Part shown: positions 46,981 to 57,143 of the stretch, one piece after another
How positions within the stretch are numbered: position 1 is the stretch's first letter
Layout: the number at the start of each line of letters is the position of its first letter
Assembly (NCBI RefSeq): GCF_029633865.1
Contig: NC_079224.1
Span: forward strand, 23,430,895 to 23,494,894
Length of the DNA stretch: 64,000 bases
Source of the DNA: Lampris incognitus
Taxonomy: Eukaryota; Chordata; Actinopteri; Lampriformes; Lampridae
Reading direction: 5' to 3'
The notes under the pieces: generated by a model
What the model saw: only the letters and a program-made list of their open reading frames with translations
What the model was told of the DNA's origin: nothing
Database searches by the model: none
Position numbers and translations under genes: made by a program

Positions 46981-48948
46981 TGTGGTGTGGTGTGGTGTGA
47001 TGCCGTAGGCTATGTGTGGTGTCTTTTCCTAGCCTAGACTTTTATTCATTTCCTTGTTCTGTTTAACTATATTTGTTATTACAGCCTGTAGTCTTTGCTG
47101 TAAGTCAGATAGCAGTCTCCCCGTCAAATTGTTAGAAAGCATCCGAAAATATTTTGCTTTATTTTGTGACTCACTCCAAACTAAGACAAATGTAAACTCT
47201 ATTGAATGTCTTTTGTGCCTGTCTTTCTGTCTATTTGTCGTTTGCTCTCCCAGGTTTATTTGGCTTTGTGTTTGGCCTTATGGGAATGTTTGCATACGAT
47301 GGTGAGAGGGTGAGAGAGTTTGGGATGTTTCAGGGCTACAACGGCGTCACCTGCACAGTCGTCATCTTGCAGGTATCATCCGTCAATGTGTTTCATTGTG
47401 TTTCACTATTCTTCCCTTGTGTTTTGTGTCCTGTCACCTCTATGTCATGCAAGCAGATTGAACTGTGGCAAAGTGTGTGGTGTATATTTACATACCTGCC
47501 GTTTTAGCTTATGTGTGGGTGGTAAGTACAGTCACACTGTCCTCTATAATGTCTTGATGTATGTTCAATAACCCAGGAAAGGAAATCACAGAAAGTTGAA
47601 TCAGTTCATCTGGACACAACATTTTTTGACTTTGACTCAAAGAGGCCGTCTATGTTAAGAGGGAACAACCACCCCTGAACTGGGGCCGGGGGGGGGGGGG
47701 GGGCAGTTATAGAGTACATCTGTTGCCATCTTACAATGCTATGATTGTAACTATTCCTCAACTTCTGTGATTAGTACACATGGTCATTTTAACTCTAGCT
47801 AAAGGTCACGGTAATTTGCATATGAAACTGATCATTTGTTCCAGTCGTTATGCCACTGTATTGTTTATAAGGGTGGGGATACCTGCAGTCAGTTGAGACT
47901 GAAGAGGTCACTTAGATGAGTGATGAAACGCTTCTCTCAGTAAATGTTGTGTCTGGGCATCCGGGTAGTGTAGTGGTCTATTCCATTGCCTACCAAAACA
48001 GGGATCAGCGGTTTGAATCCCCGTGTTACCTCCGGCTTGGTCAGGCATCCCTACAGACACAATTGGCCATGTCTGCAGATGGGAAGCCGGAAGTGGGTAT
48101 GTGTCCTGGTCACTGCAGCAGCGCCTCCGCTGATCGGTTGGGGCGCCTATTAAGGGGGGAGGGGGAACTGGGGGGCGGGACCCTCCCACGCGCTATGTCC
48201 CCCTGCCGAAACTCCTCACTCTCAGGTGAAAAGAAGTGGCTGGCAACTCCATATGTATCAGAGCAGGCATATGGTAGTCTGCAGCCCTCGGCAGAGGGGG
48301 CGGAGCAGCAGAGCAGCGACCGGGATGGCTCGGAGGAGTGGGGTAATTGGCCAAGTGTAATTGGGGAGAAAAATGGAGGAAAATCCCAAAAAAGTAAAAA
48401 TAAATAAACGTTGTATCCAGATGAACTCATTTAACTCTGTGTGATGTCGTCTATAATGTGTTTGCAGGCAGTGGGTGGGTTGGTCATCGCAGCAGCCATT
48501 AAATATGCAGACAACATCCTTAAAGGATTCGCCACCTCTTTGTCAATCATCTTGTCGACACTCATTTCTTATTACTGGTTGGAGGACTTTGAGCCTACCA
48601 GGTAAAATAATGCACGTGCACATGCAAACACACAAACATACTGCCAGGCCTGATTGTTATCCTTGCTATCCAAGTTATTCGTTGAGAAGTTGCAGCTGAG
48701 TTTTCACGGTGCTGTTGTGCTGTGAGGCCCTGCACAGCCCCATAGACTCATAAGCAACAGAGATCACAAACGGTCTCTCCACAGAACTTTTAACATTCAA
48801 AGTCTCCTTTTCCTCCTCTTTCATGTTTTACCTCCTTCTTCTGTCCGACCTTCTCAGTGTTTTCTTCCTCGGGGCAGTGCTGGTCATTGCCGCCACCTTT
48901 CTCTACGGCTATGAACACAAAGCTGCCCCCAGCGTCATCAAGGTGTAG
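44857..48948 (+). CDS. slc35a3: Golgi UDP-N-acetylglucosamine transporter
   Basis: SLC35A3 is a nucleotide-sugar antiporter that brings UDP-GlcNAc into the Golgi lumen for N-glycan branching. Seven coding exons join in frame: 44857-45055, 45189-45343, 45718-45840, 46759-46933, 47254-47372, 48468-48601 and 48858-48948. They give 331 residues (human 325) with many hydrophobic membrane helices. Diagnostic stretches are [73 protein letters not shown] and [19 protein letters not shown]. The product begins [12 protein letters not shown], slightly longer than the human start, and ends [10 protein letters not shown]. All introns are GT-AG. Intron 3 hosts a SINE with a solo LTR inside, and intron 5 hosts an inverted-repeat element with a SINE inside. 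Fish may carry a and b paralogues; SLC35A2 is less similar. Confidence 0.95.
45957..46515 (+). mobile_element. V-SINE with alternative tail, interrupted by a solo LTR
   Basis: The head has box A-like GTGGCCTAGTGGTTAGC and box B GGTTCGAACCC, then the V-domain GTGTGGAGTTTGCGTGTTCT and GGGTTTCCTCC. The second half (46357-46515) has CACCATCAAAAAGACATGC, GGAGTTGGTCC, GCTGCAGCTGCCCGCTGCTC and AGGATGGGTTAAA. The parts are separated by the LTR at 46095-46356. It sits in slc35a3 intron 3. This tail differs from the ATGG-ending copies. Confidence 0.87.
46095..46356 (+). mobile_element. Solo LTR (fossil) inside a SINE
   Basis: A 262-bp unit beginning TGTAGAGGGC and ending ACTAATACA, with AATAAA near 46289, flanked by a 4-bp duplication CCAC (46091-46094 and 46357-46360). 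The uninterrupted SINE at 61671-61690 reads straight across the site, which shows the empty state. No internal retroelement part is present, as expected after recombination between LTRs. The family is unknown. Confidence 0.85.
46945..46983. repeat. (TG)n microsatellite after slc35a3 exon 4
   Basis: A TG array with one TA interruption starts 12 bases past the exon 4 donor (46933/46934) and is followed by GTGTGGTGTGG units. Confidence 0.93.
47594..48436. mobile_element. Terminal-inverted-repeat element in slc35a3 intron 5
   Basis: The ends at 47594-47620 (AGTTGAATCAGTTCATCTGG) and 48410-48436 are inverted repeats matching at 24 of 27 positions. Inside are a G run (47688-47703), TTTATAAGGGTGGGGATACC and GAAGAGGTCACTTAGATGAG, which I recognise from other teleost genomes as a dispersed repeat. 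Removing the SINE leaves about 380 bp. No transposase is present, so it is non-autonomous. Another terminal copy remains at 11227-11252. Confidence 0.75.
47954..48404 (+). mobile_element. SINE-B copy nested in the inverted-repeat element
   Basis: A full-length copy: box A-like GGTAGTGTAGTGGTC, box B-like GGTTTGAATCC, the body shared with 43352-43726 and 49062-49500, and an A-rich end. It is flanked by 13-bp duplications TAAATGTTGTGTC and TAAACGTTGTATC (47941-47953 and 48405-48417), which differ at two bases. Confidence 0.9.
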
Positions 48949-49061
48949 ATGAGAGACCAACAAAACTTCCCTGCCTCCTTAAAAAAAAGAGAAGACAGCT
49001 ATCCAAAGAAGACAACAGAGGAGCTACAGAAGTCGGTGTATAGAAAACAAAAACAGAAAAA

Positions 49062-49500
49062 GGGGCGTCTGGGTGGCGTAGCAGTCTATCCATTGCCTAC
49101 CAGCACAGGGATCGGTGGTTTGAATCCCTGTGTTGCCCCCGGCTTGGTCGGGCGTCCCTACAGACACAATTGGCCGTGTCTGTGGGTGAGAAGCCGGATG
49201 TGGGTGTGTGTCCTGGTTGCTGCACATGCGCCTCCTCTGGTCGGTCAGGGCGCCTGTTCGGGGGGGAGGGGGAACTAGGGGGAATAGCGTGATCCTCCCA
49301 CGTGCTACGTCCCCCTGGCGAAACTCCTCACTGTCAGGTGAAAAGAGGCGGCTGGCGACTCCACATGTATCAGAGGAGGCATGTGGTAGTCTGCAGCCCT
49401 CCCCCGGATCTGTAGAAGGGGTGGAGCAGCGACCGGGACGGCTCAGAAGAGTTGGGTAATTGGCCGGATACAATTGGGGTGAAAAAGGGGGGGGGAATTT
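49062..49500 (+). mobile_element. SINE-B copy in the slc35a3 3' UTR
   Basis: It starts GGGGCGTCTGGGTGGCGTAG about 110 bases past the slc35a3 stop codon and ends TTGGGGTGAAAAAGGGGGGG with an A run. The sense orientation means it may be part of the mature mRNA if polyadenylation occurs at ATTAAA (49867-49872) or the AATAAA near 50259. Confidence 0.9.
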
Positions 49501-50358
49501 AAAAAAAAAAGAGAGAGAGAAAGGTGTCATTGATAGTGTCTCTCACCAAACGGTCATAGCAACACTGCCAGAGGTTGTCCGGCCCTCGGTGGTAGAGAGC
49601 CCGGTTGTACCCCACTGCTGTTTTTGCACAGAATATGGCGTTCACTAATATGAGGCAGACATCTGCTTTTTATAAATGTTTTTCTACTTTTATAAAGATT
49701 ATTTTTAATGAAACGGGTGGAGGAGGGGTGGTCACCAACTTCAACGGGGTAAATACAACGATATTGACACGTTCGGTGGGATGGTCTCCCTATGCTTTCT
49801 ATTCCCAAGCGTTGCCTCATGAAATTAGCTGACTCTGAAAAAGGGACCCCAAGGAGAATAATCTGGATTAAATCCTGACACGTGGCCATCTGGCTATAAA
49901 CGTATTTGTAGTTTTCTGTAGTTAAACTCTATTTATGTATTGTGGGATTTGGGGGAAAGCTGTGTGTTTTTATGATAAATCTGATTTGATGGCGGTTCGA
50001 TAATCAGCGCCGATAAGAAGAAAATAATTTTCATTCATTTTCGATTTACCCCATCTTGTGGTGACAGTATTTCCTGCAGAAAGAAGCGATTACCCTGTCC
50101 AAAAGATGCTGAAATTGCTTCTTCTTTTTTAAAATTGTTTTTTTGTATGAGGGAGGAACGTGAGTACTTGCTTTGACCTTGCTGCAAACACTCAAAGGAT
50201 TAATATAATATAAACGAAAAATTGTGAATTATGTGCAACAAAAAAAATGAATAGAAAATAAATTGTCTATTGTGTTATCTTGAAAGAGGTACCAGTGCCT
50301 TGGTCTTTCTTCTTACTTCAAAGTGAAGCAAATGGACGAATGAGGGCAATAACCACCA

Positions 50359-50411
<53 letters not shown>

Positions 50412-52687
50412 TACACACACGCATACAGAAACCTATGAATATTTTGCTTCAACTGTTTTGTTTTGTTTTTTCCCAAGTCCCGGCTGCACCAAACCTATAA
50501 CAATAATCTCTACAATAAAGACTCCTCAATAAACCTGAATTCCTTGACAAAAGCAGATAAATCAAATGAGTCAATTTGACCTTCGTTGCATATTTTACAT
50601 ATGAGTAACCGTCATTTCTATGCAAACACGATCCTGACTCGGATAAATATAATGTATGGCAGATCCAATAAGGGTCAGCTTGCCTTTTTTCGTTAGTTTT
50701 TCTCTCCCACTGTCTCTTGATCCACGCAGTCGATCCAAGTTGGCTTCTTGGGGCTGGCAGCAAAGTGTTCTTCCCAGGGATGGAGGAGGTGTGTGCTCAG
50801 GTGGACAGAGAAGACATGGAGGGGGAAAAAGCAGGCAGATGGGAGCTGAACCTGGAGAGCGGCACAGATGGAGGATGGGTCATGTGACTCGTGCATGGCG
50901 TGGCAGACAGGCACTTGGAAAGAGACCAGGATGAGCCCGCTGTAACAGCAGCCATGACACAGGATTGTCTTCTTCTCTATTTTTCTTTTCCAAATACCTT
51001 GCCAAGAAGATGCGGTGCAATGATGGTCTATTTTGAATTGATACAGTATGTAGATGTTACGTGTGCATTTCCCTTGTTAGCAATGATTTATAACAGAATC
51101 CCTTGAGGAGATGCTGTGGTATGACTATTCCTGTACCGAATTGATATGCGGCCTATGGATGAGAAATGGCACGGTGCGACTTTTATCCCTAATGAAATAC
51201 GATGTGGACCAGAGCCATTACCCTATCTCAGGCTGATCCATATAAAGTAGCATTGCCTTGATATTAAAAATATATCCTGTTATAATCCTGTTGTAAATGC
51301 TAGGAGAGCCCTGACCCCAATCATAGGAGCCTCTTGCTTCTTGTCATTACATTTGATGGCCCTATTAGACAATGATCCAGTTGCGAACACGTCATGATAA
51401 ATCGAGGTAGCATGACCCAGTGGCATAATAAATCCATCCTGTGTTCGAATATACTAGATCGGTCCCATTCATACTAGTCCTGCCATATGAATACGAGCTT
51501 TCTATGTTGTGTGACTCTTTTCAGTACCAATCCCTTTCCTTGCTATAATAGGTGTGTATACGATATGTATGGCACAGACTGACATCCTATAAGCACTTTA
51601 TCCTTCATCTTGACTGATTCCAACTCATTTATCTGGCACTTATTGTGACTTTGAATAAAAACATCCCAAATGACATTTATTCACTATGGTGACAATGCCA
51701 TCTCACCCTCTGGTAGCCTTTCAATCATACAAACAAAATATAAGTTGCATCGCTGGAGCAAGTAGTGCAGAAATGAGCCTTCCAGTTGAAAAATGTGCAT
51801 AAATTAAATGCATAAATCTGCCCTCTGAAAAAAGCCATTGCAAATCTCTAGGACACTGAGTTTGTGCACATCAATTCCACTTTAAAACAATTTAACAAAC
51901 GGCAGTAAAGGCTACTGTAGATTTTTTTTTGTCCAGACCTTTATGCCAAGTGGTTGCTCTTAATACAATCTGATTCATGTGTGAAATTTATTTTAACCTA
52001 ACAGAAGATTCATATAATATTTCATCTCTATTAAAATCTCTGATGTGACCTTAAACTCTGATACCGAATAAGCTAAAGGCCCCCACGTGCAGAATTGGCA
52101 CTGAGGAGGTGTTTTATCCAGCCAGCAGGATCTCATGGCTGATGATTATTTTTCCATTCAAAATGTCTTCAGGTATTAAGTTATCCAAAAAAAAAAAAAA
52201 AACAGAAAAAAAGCTATTCTTATGCCTCTCCGAGACATTTTCTCTCCTGTTTTCTCTCTCGCAGTCATGCAATAACATCCAAATTAGGATTCGAGATGCA
52301 GTTCTCCTCGTGGACTACTGTGCAACCTCTAAAATCAGTGCGTTCCTCTCTTGCCAAAAAGCAGAGAGACTTCTAGTACAGTCCAAAACTCGTTTGGGCC
52401 AAAACAAGCCTTAACGTAACACAGCAGCTTGGCATACCACCAAGTCTCAATAAACTTCCACTCTGACACTTCACCGTGACAGATTCAAGATGCAACATTT
52501 GTACTCTGATTTGTCACACTGGCCCGTTTAAACCCGTTTGATAAAAGTGAGCCACCAGTATCTTCAGCGAAGGGAAAACACAAGTTCTCCCTTCTCTAGT
52601 AGATAACTTCATTAACTCTCATCCCAGTGGCATCTCTTCGCTTCTCCGGAGAGTAACAGTTACTTTGCCTTTGCAAATGACCCCCCC
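49501..52687. other. slc35a3 3' UTR, intergenic DNA and fam78b 3' UTR
   Basis: ATTAAA at 49867-49872 and AATAAA near 50259 could end slc35a3. A CA array lies at 50364-50428. A minus-strand AATAAA (TTTATT, 51987-51992) could end fam78b. The part from 50650 to 52600 shows no repeat and no exon I recognise. Confidence 0.5.
50364..50428. repeat. (CA)n microsatellite
   Basis: CA array with GCATA interruptions at its right end. Confidence 0.95.
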
Positions 52688-55600
52688 TTATTTTGGTGGT
52701 ATAACTACCAGTGGTGCTCCTCTCCGAGGCCTCCACATTAGCACTTGGGCATCATTGGCATTGGGCCTCCCCAGGGCATTGGGAGGGATGGGCTCCTGGT
52801 AGTTCAAGATGTGAGGTTGCTCCTGGTGCGGCCGGCCCACCAGGGAGGCCCGCGAGCCCAGGGGCATGTCGGGGTCCACAGCAATGTCCACCCTCATCCG
52901 CCACCTCACCGTCTGCAGCACGATACGCTCCTGTGGAGAGGGAAGAACGCTGAAAGTTAATATGTGTATAATACATATTCGTTATGATTTTATTATATTA
53001 AGCACTCCACATAGCCCTTAAGACAATGGAAGGGATGAAATGGATACAGAGTGTTTATCACTACAGGATGGTTTAAATAGCACTACACTCTTAATAGCCT
53101 ATCACAGAGGTTGTATCAAGGCAAGATGAACCCAATCTACTGTATCCTCTATTAACAGATTCTATATATACATACATACTATCTGTAGGCACGGGACAAG
53201 ATTTTGGTATTGGAAGTGTTCTGGTTTCCGTTTCCGTTGTAGTCCAAGTTGTATTAACCAATCACGTTTGAGTAGGCGGTGATTTCTACAGGAACGGGCT
53301 TTGGTTGCATGTTGGTAACGGTCCATGTGGGGAGTGAAAGCAGCGGAATGCATTGGCCCAAATGTCTTCTGGACGTCAAACAATAAGTATCATCCATCCA
53401 TCCAGCCATTATCCGAACCACTTATCCTGCTCTCAGGGTCACGGGGATGCTGGAGCCTATCCCAGCAGTCATTGGGCGGCAGGCAGGTGACACCCTGGAC
53501 AGGGCACAAGGCCACCACACAGTGCTGACATACACACACATTCATACCTAGGGACAATTTAGTAATGCCGATTCACCTGACCTACATGTCTTTGGACTGT
53601 GGGAGGAAACCGGAGCACCAGGAGGAAACCCACGCAGACACAAGGAGAACATGCAAATTCCACACAGAGGACGACCCGGGACGACCCCCAAGGTTGGACT
53701 ACCTCGGGGCTCGAACCCAGGACCTTTTTGCTGTGAGGCAACTGCGCTAACCGCTGTGCCACCGTGCTGCCACAGTAAGTATCAATGTTTATGTATTATG
53801 TGGGGAAACAAGTAGTCGACTCGTGTCGACTACTTGTGAAACAATCTGGTCATAGATGTCTCTCAACTCCATACTCCATTCTCACATCTCAAGTTGCTAA
53901 TCCATCTGTAAACAAGGACGGGTGCATGGAAGACGAAGTCTTCATAGGAAATGGAAGCCAGCAGCCAGCAGCTACACTGGAAGCCCCGAAATCTTGGCCG
54001 TTGTCCCCAGAGCTAGTCTCTGGGTTCTGAGATTGAACATACTGAAGAAGAAAGAACAAACCCACTTTATTTTTGTCATTGTACAGTTGTTCCGTTACAA
54101 TGAATTTTGTTCTCTGCATTTAACCCATCCTATTGTGTAGCAGCAGTGGGTAGCTGCAGCGCCTGGGGACCAACTCCAGTTCCTCTTTCCATTGCCTTGC
54201 TCAGGGGCACAGACAGGAGTATTAACCCTAACATCCATGTCTTTTTGATGGTGGGAGGAAACCAGAGCACATGGAGGAAACACATGCAGACACGGGGAGA
54301 ACATACAACCTCCACACAGCAAGGACCTGGGATGGCCTGGGGTTCGAACCCAGGACCTTCTTGCTGTGAGGCAACAGTGCTAACCACTGGGACACTGTGC
54401 TGCCCTGTGGTGCTACTGGAGAAAACTCTATACCATGGAGGAAAATCCAGGAACTGATATTATCACAGCTAGAAAGAGATGGGTGTGTGACGCTGAAGCA
54501 ATTAGAATCTAATTAGATTTATTTTGTATTGACAAAAAATATACACTCACATTTATAGATATGGATATATATGTAGCTATGGATGTAGATGATTTAGATA
54601 TAAGCTGTGATATACAAGGTCACAACTTTTTCTTTGTTTTTCTCACGCCAGGCATTGGACATAGCGCAAGAACATTTTGTTCTCTTTCAGTGCAGCAAAG
54701 TTGGTTAGAGAGACTGCCCACAAATTGCAAGAACTTGGGTTTAAATCACAATCTCAGGAAGCACTTGACCTGCTGAGACACCAAAACTTCCTCGAGGAAC
54801 TCTAAAAACCTGCCAGCCCCAATGCAGCTGATTTGTAGCTGATCCTAACATCCCTGTTTTTTTGGGGGGGGGGGGTTACTGAAATAAGGTTTTGCTTCTG
54901 CATAGATCAATTAAATTTTAACACATTTAACATACACACAGTACTTCAAAAACTATATAATACAAATTTTCCTCTAAGCAAAGTTGCCGTTTCCAGCATT
55001 TGGAAATTATTGAGATCTGTGTTGTAAGTCTCCACCATTCTACCATCATTCGCTGTGGATGGCTGTATGCCCAAACAACTCATATTATCGAAACTGTTGT
55101 TATCTTCCCTTCCCTGGCTGGGTATGCTCAGCGAATCAAGATTCATTGACCTACCTTGGTGACAGAGTTCATAGCCACGAGCCATGTGATGAAGCTCTGG
55201 TCTCTGGTGATGTGGGTCAACATGGGCGTGTTGCTATTGCTGATGGGCACTGCCCAGGTCACGCTGGGGTAGAAGTTGTCATTCATGCTGACTGTCAGAC
55301 GTGAGGGCTTGGATGTGGGACCTGTGAGGGTGACGGTCTCAGTAGTGTTGCCATACCAGGGGTAGCTGACACCATCGGAGTCACTGATGGCTTTGACTCG
55401 GCCCTCACGCAGCTCTGGTAACTCCCAACTAGACCTGTGGCAGTAGAAAGAGGACATTGTGGAAAGTGTTCACAAACACACACATGCACGAATGCATGCA
55501 CGCACACATGCAAAAAGCACATATACACACTTGACGGCAGATACAGATATAGAAAGATGTGTGTGACGATGGACACATATTAACTTACATGCCAATATCA

Positions 55601-55851
55601 CCATATGTATTGTAGAATTCCATCTGGGTACACGCTTGGATCCAGCCCACCACCCATGTCTCATTACGGGGCACTGGTGGCATGACGACCCCTGCGGAGG
55701 CCCTGAAGTAAGGTGTCTTGTAGCGGAGCACGATGGGGGAGTTCTCTTCAATGATCGTCGGGCACTGGTCAATGGAGGCTGATACTTCATACACCACAAT
55801 GTTCTCCCGTCTAATACGAGGCTTGCATGCAATGCTCTGAATACAGCCCAT
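52688..55851 (-). CDS. fam78b: FAM78B-like conserved protein
   Basis: FAM78 proteins are conserved in animals but have no established activity. On the minus strand three exons join in frame: 55851-55589, 55434-55155 and 52930-52688, giving 261 residues, the same as human FAM78B. The start MGCIQSIACKPRIRRENIVV and the end WRPRRGAPLVVIPPK favour FAM78B over FAM78A. Other conserved stretches are PRNETWVVGWIQACTQMEFY, AISDSDGVSYPWYGNTTETV and MNDNFYPSVTWAVPISNSN. An in-frame upstream extension with a hydrophobic run exists (ATG-like frame to 55980) but was rejected because homology begins at MGC. The start fits an N-myristoylation pattern (G2, C3, S6), so membrane attachment is plausible. Introns are GT-AG; the 2.2-kb intron 2 holds two SINEs. 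The gene is head to head with cmpk1. Confidence 0.95.
53393..53775 (-). mobile_element. Near full-length V-SINE with ATGG tail
   Basis: A 9-bp target duplication TAAGTATCA flanks it (53384-53392 and 53776-53784). Reading the minus strand: head GGCAGCACGGTGGCACAGCG, box B-like GGTTCGAGCCC, V-domain, CTAAATTGTCCCTAGG, then GGGATAGGCTCCAGCATCCC and GGATGG units. It is the best reference copy in this window and lies in fam78b intron 2. Confidence 0.92.
54096..54403 (-). mobile_element. V-SINE with the second tail type
   Basis: Minus strand: head GGCAGCACAGTGTCCCAGTG, box B GGTTCGAACCC, V-domain, then AAAAGACATGGATGTTAGGG, CGCTGCAGCTACCCACTGCT and AGGATGGGTTAAATGCAGAG. The tail matches 46357-46515 and 61655-61841, not the ATGG-ending type 320 bases away. 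Confidence 0.88.
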
Positions 55852-56949
55852 GGCGCTGGCGAGTAGCAAAGTAAGTAGAACCAGAGAAAAAGGGAGAAAA
55901 TGATACCTGGCCAGTATACACATCAGTCTCCTTCGGTTTCCACCCTCGCCTGAAAAGCGAATGAATTTTTTAATTGCCAAACACCGCTGATTGGTTCTAA
56001 CGGCATCTCACTGGAAGTGAACAAAAAGTCAACATTTAATGGCTATCAAAGCGTCACCAATATTTTTGGGGGGGTGGGAAAGGGAGTGATGTGAAGGTGA
56101 ACGCGCAGTGGAGAGCGGGTGGGGGTGGGGGGTATCCAAGTTCTCCGCAGCCTCCTTCCCCCGTTCTGTCTGCTGAGTGCCGCACTGCCCTTGGTGCTTG
56201 TCCCCAGAAACTGCAACTCGGCCTCCCCTGGGCTGCTTCTCCGCCCCGCGTCTGACGACTCCTTTAATCCTGATCGAGTCCACACGTCGTCCGGCTGCAC
56301 ATCGGTGCCCCTTGATCCTGGTGGTCTGGCTCCGTGTTGTCATGTCAATTGGCGACAGGGCAGCAGGTGCGTCAGAGGGGGCTGGATGCCTTTGTTTAGT
56401 TGTCTTGCGTTAGCCTACATTTGTGCGGCGCCCTCAAAAGAGAGAGGGGGGAGAAAAAAAAAGGAGAGACGACCATGATCGGTTGGCGCTACGGCTCCAT
56501 GCCTTTGACCTAAGGTGTTGAACGAAAAATGGAATAAAACAAGAACCGAAAAAAACAAAAAAACGCGTGAATATGTGTCTCATGACTGAGGCACAAGAAG
56601 ACTAGGATTTCATGCTTTCTTCATAATGCACTTCCATTCTTGAGATCAGTTAGGGACGCATGAATGGTGCACCATGAATGGAAGCGGTGGGGCGCATCAG
56701 TGTGCACAAAACAGTGAATAAATCCAGCGGCTAAAACGATTTGCTTTCGGTTTCATCCCATACACGTCCCACACAAAAAAAAAGCAAAAAAAAAAAAGCA
56801 ATTAAGCGGGCTAAGTCGCTCCGAACGTAGAGCATCTCAGCTTCAGATAAAGCGTTGTTCAAATTGCGGGTGCTGATGCTGGATACACAGGCAGAGAGGG
56901 AGGGGCGTCACCCGACTTCTGCATTGAAAAAAAAAGAACAAGTGCAAGT
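55852..56949. other. fam78b 5' region
   Basis: It contains the upstream open frame continuing from fam78b, purine-rich tracts (56440-56460, 56770-56800) and GC-rich patches. It probably holds the fam78b 5' UTR and promoter; the transcription start is not visible. No other exon was recognised. Confidence 0.4.
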
Positions 56950-57143
56950 AGGCGGGACTTACTAGCTGACGACACGCCTACCCGAATCCCCATTGGCTCG
57001 CCGCGTTAACAGCGGAAGTGGTGACGTTCCCCTCATCTACTTCCTACTGACGTAAACGCCACCGGTCATTCATCCTGTTTCCACCACTTTTCGCCGGGTC
57101 CTTACATGTTCGTGGTCTTGTGTTCACGTTTAGTGTGTGGTTT
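56950..57143 (+). promoter_or_regulatory. cmpk1 promoter, possibly bidirectional
   Basis: In order: a GGCGGG GC box (56951-56956), an inverted CCAAT box (CCATTGG, 56990-56996), an ETS-type CGGAAGTG (57013-57020) and two TGACGT CRE half-sites (57022-57027 and 57048-57053), then the cmpk1 start. This is a typical TATA-less housekeeping arrangement. fam78b is divergent but its start codon is 1.1 kb away, so sharing is only possible. Confidence 0.55.

Noticed and set aside
47688-47703. Long G run considered as a G-quadruplex regulator
   Set aside because: It is a homopolymer inside an intronic repeat; its length is unreliable and there is no promoter context. The same holds at 34496 and 22991.
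53559-53762. SINE-encoded frames such as MAQRLAQLPHSKKVLGSSP
   Set aside because: They translate SINE consensus and recur at each SINE copy.
55852-55980. N-terminal extension of fam78b with a membrane-like segment
   Set aside because: Human FAM78 proteins begin at MGC, and the extension probably translates 5' UTR. It is kept only as a remote alternative.
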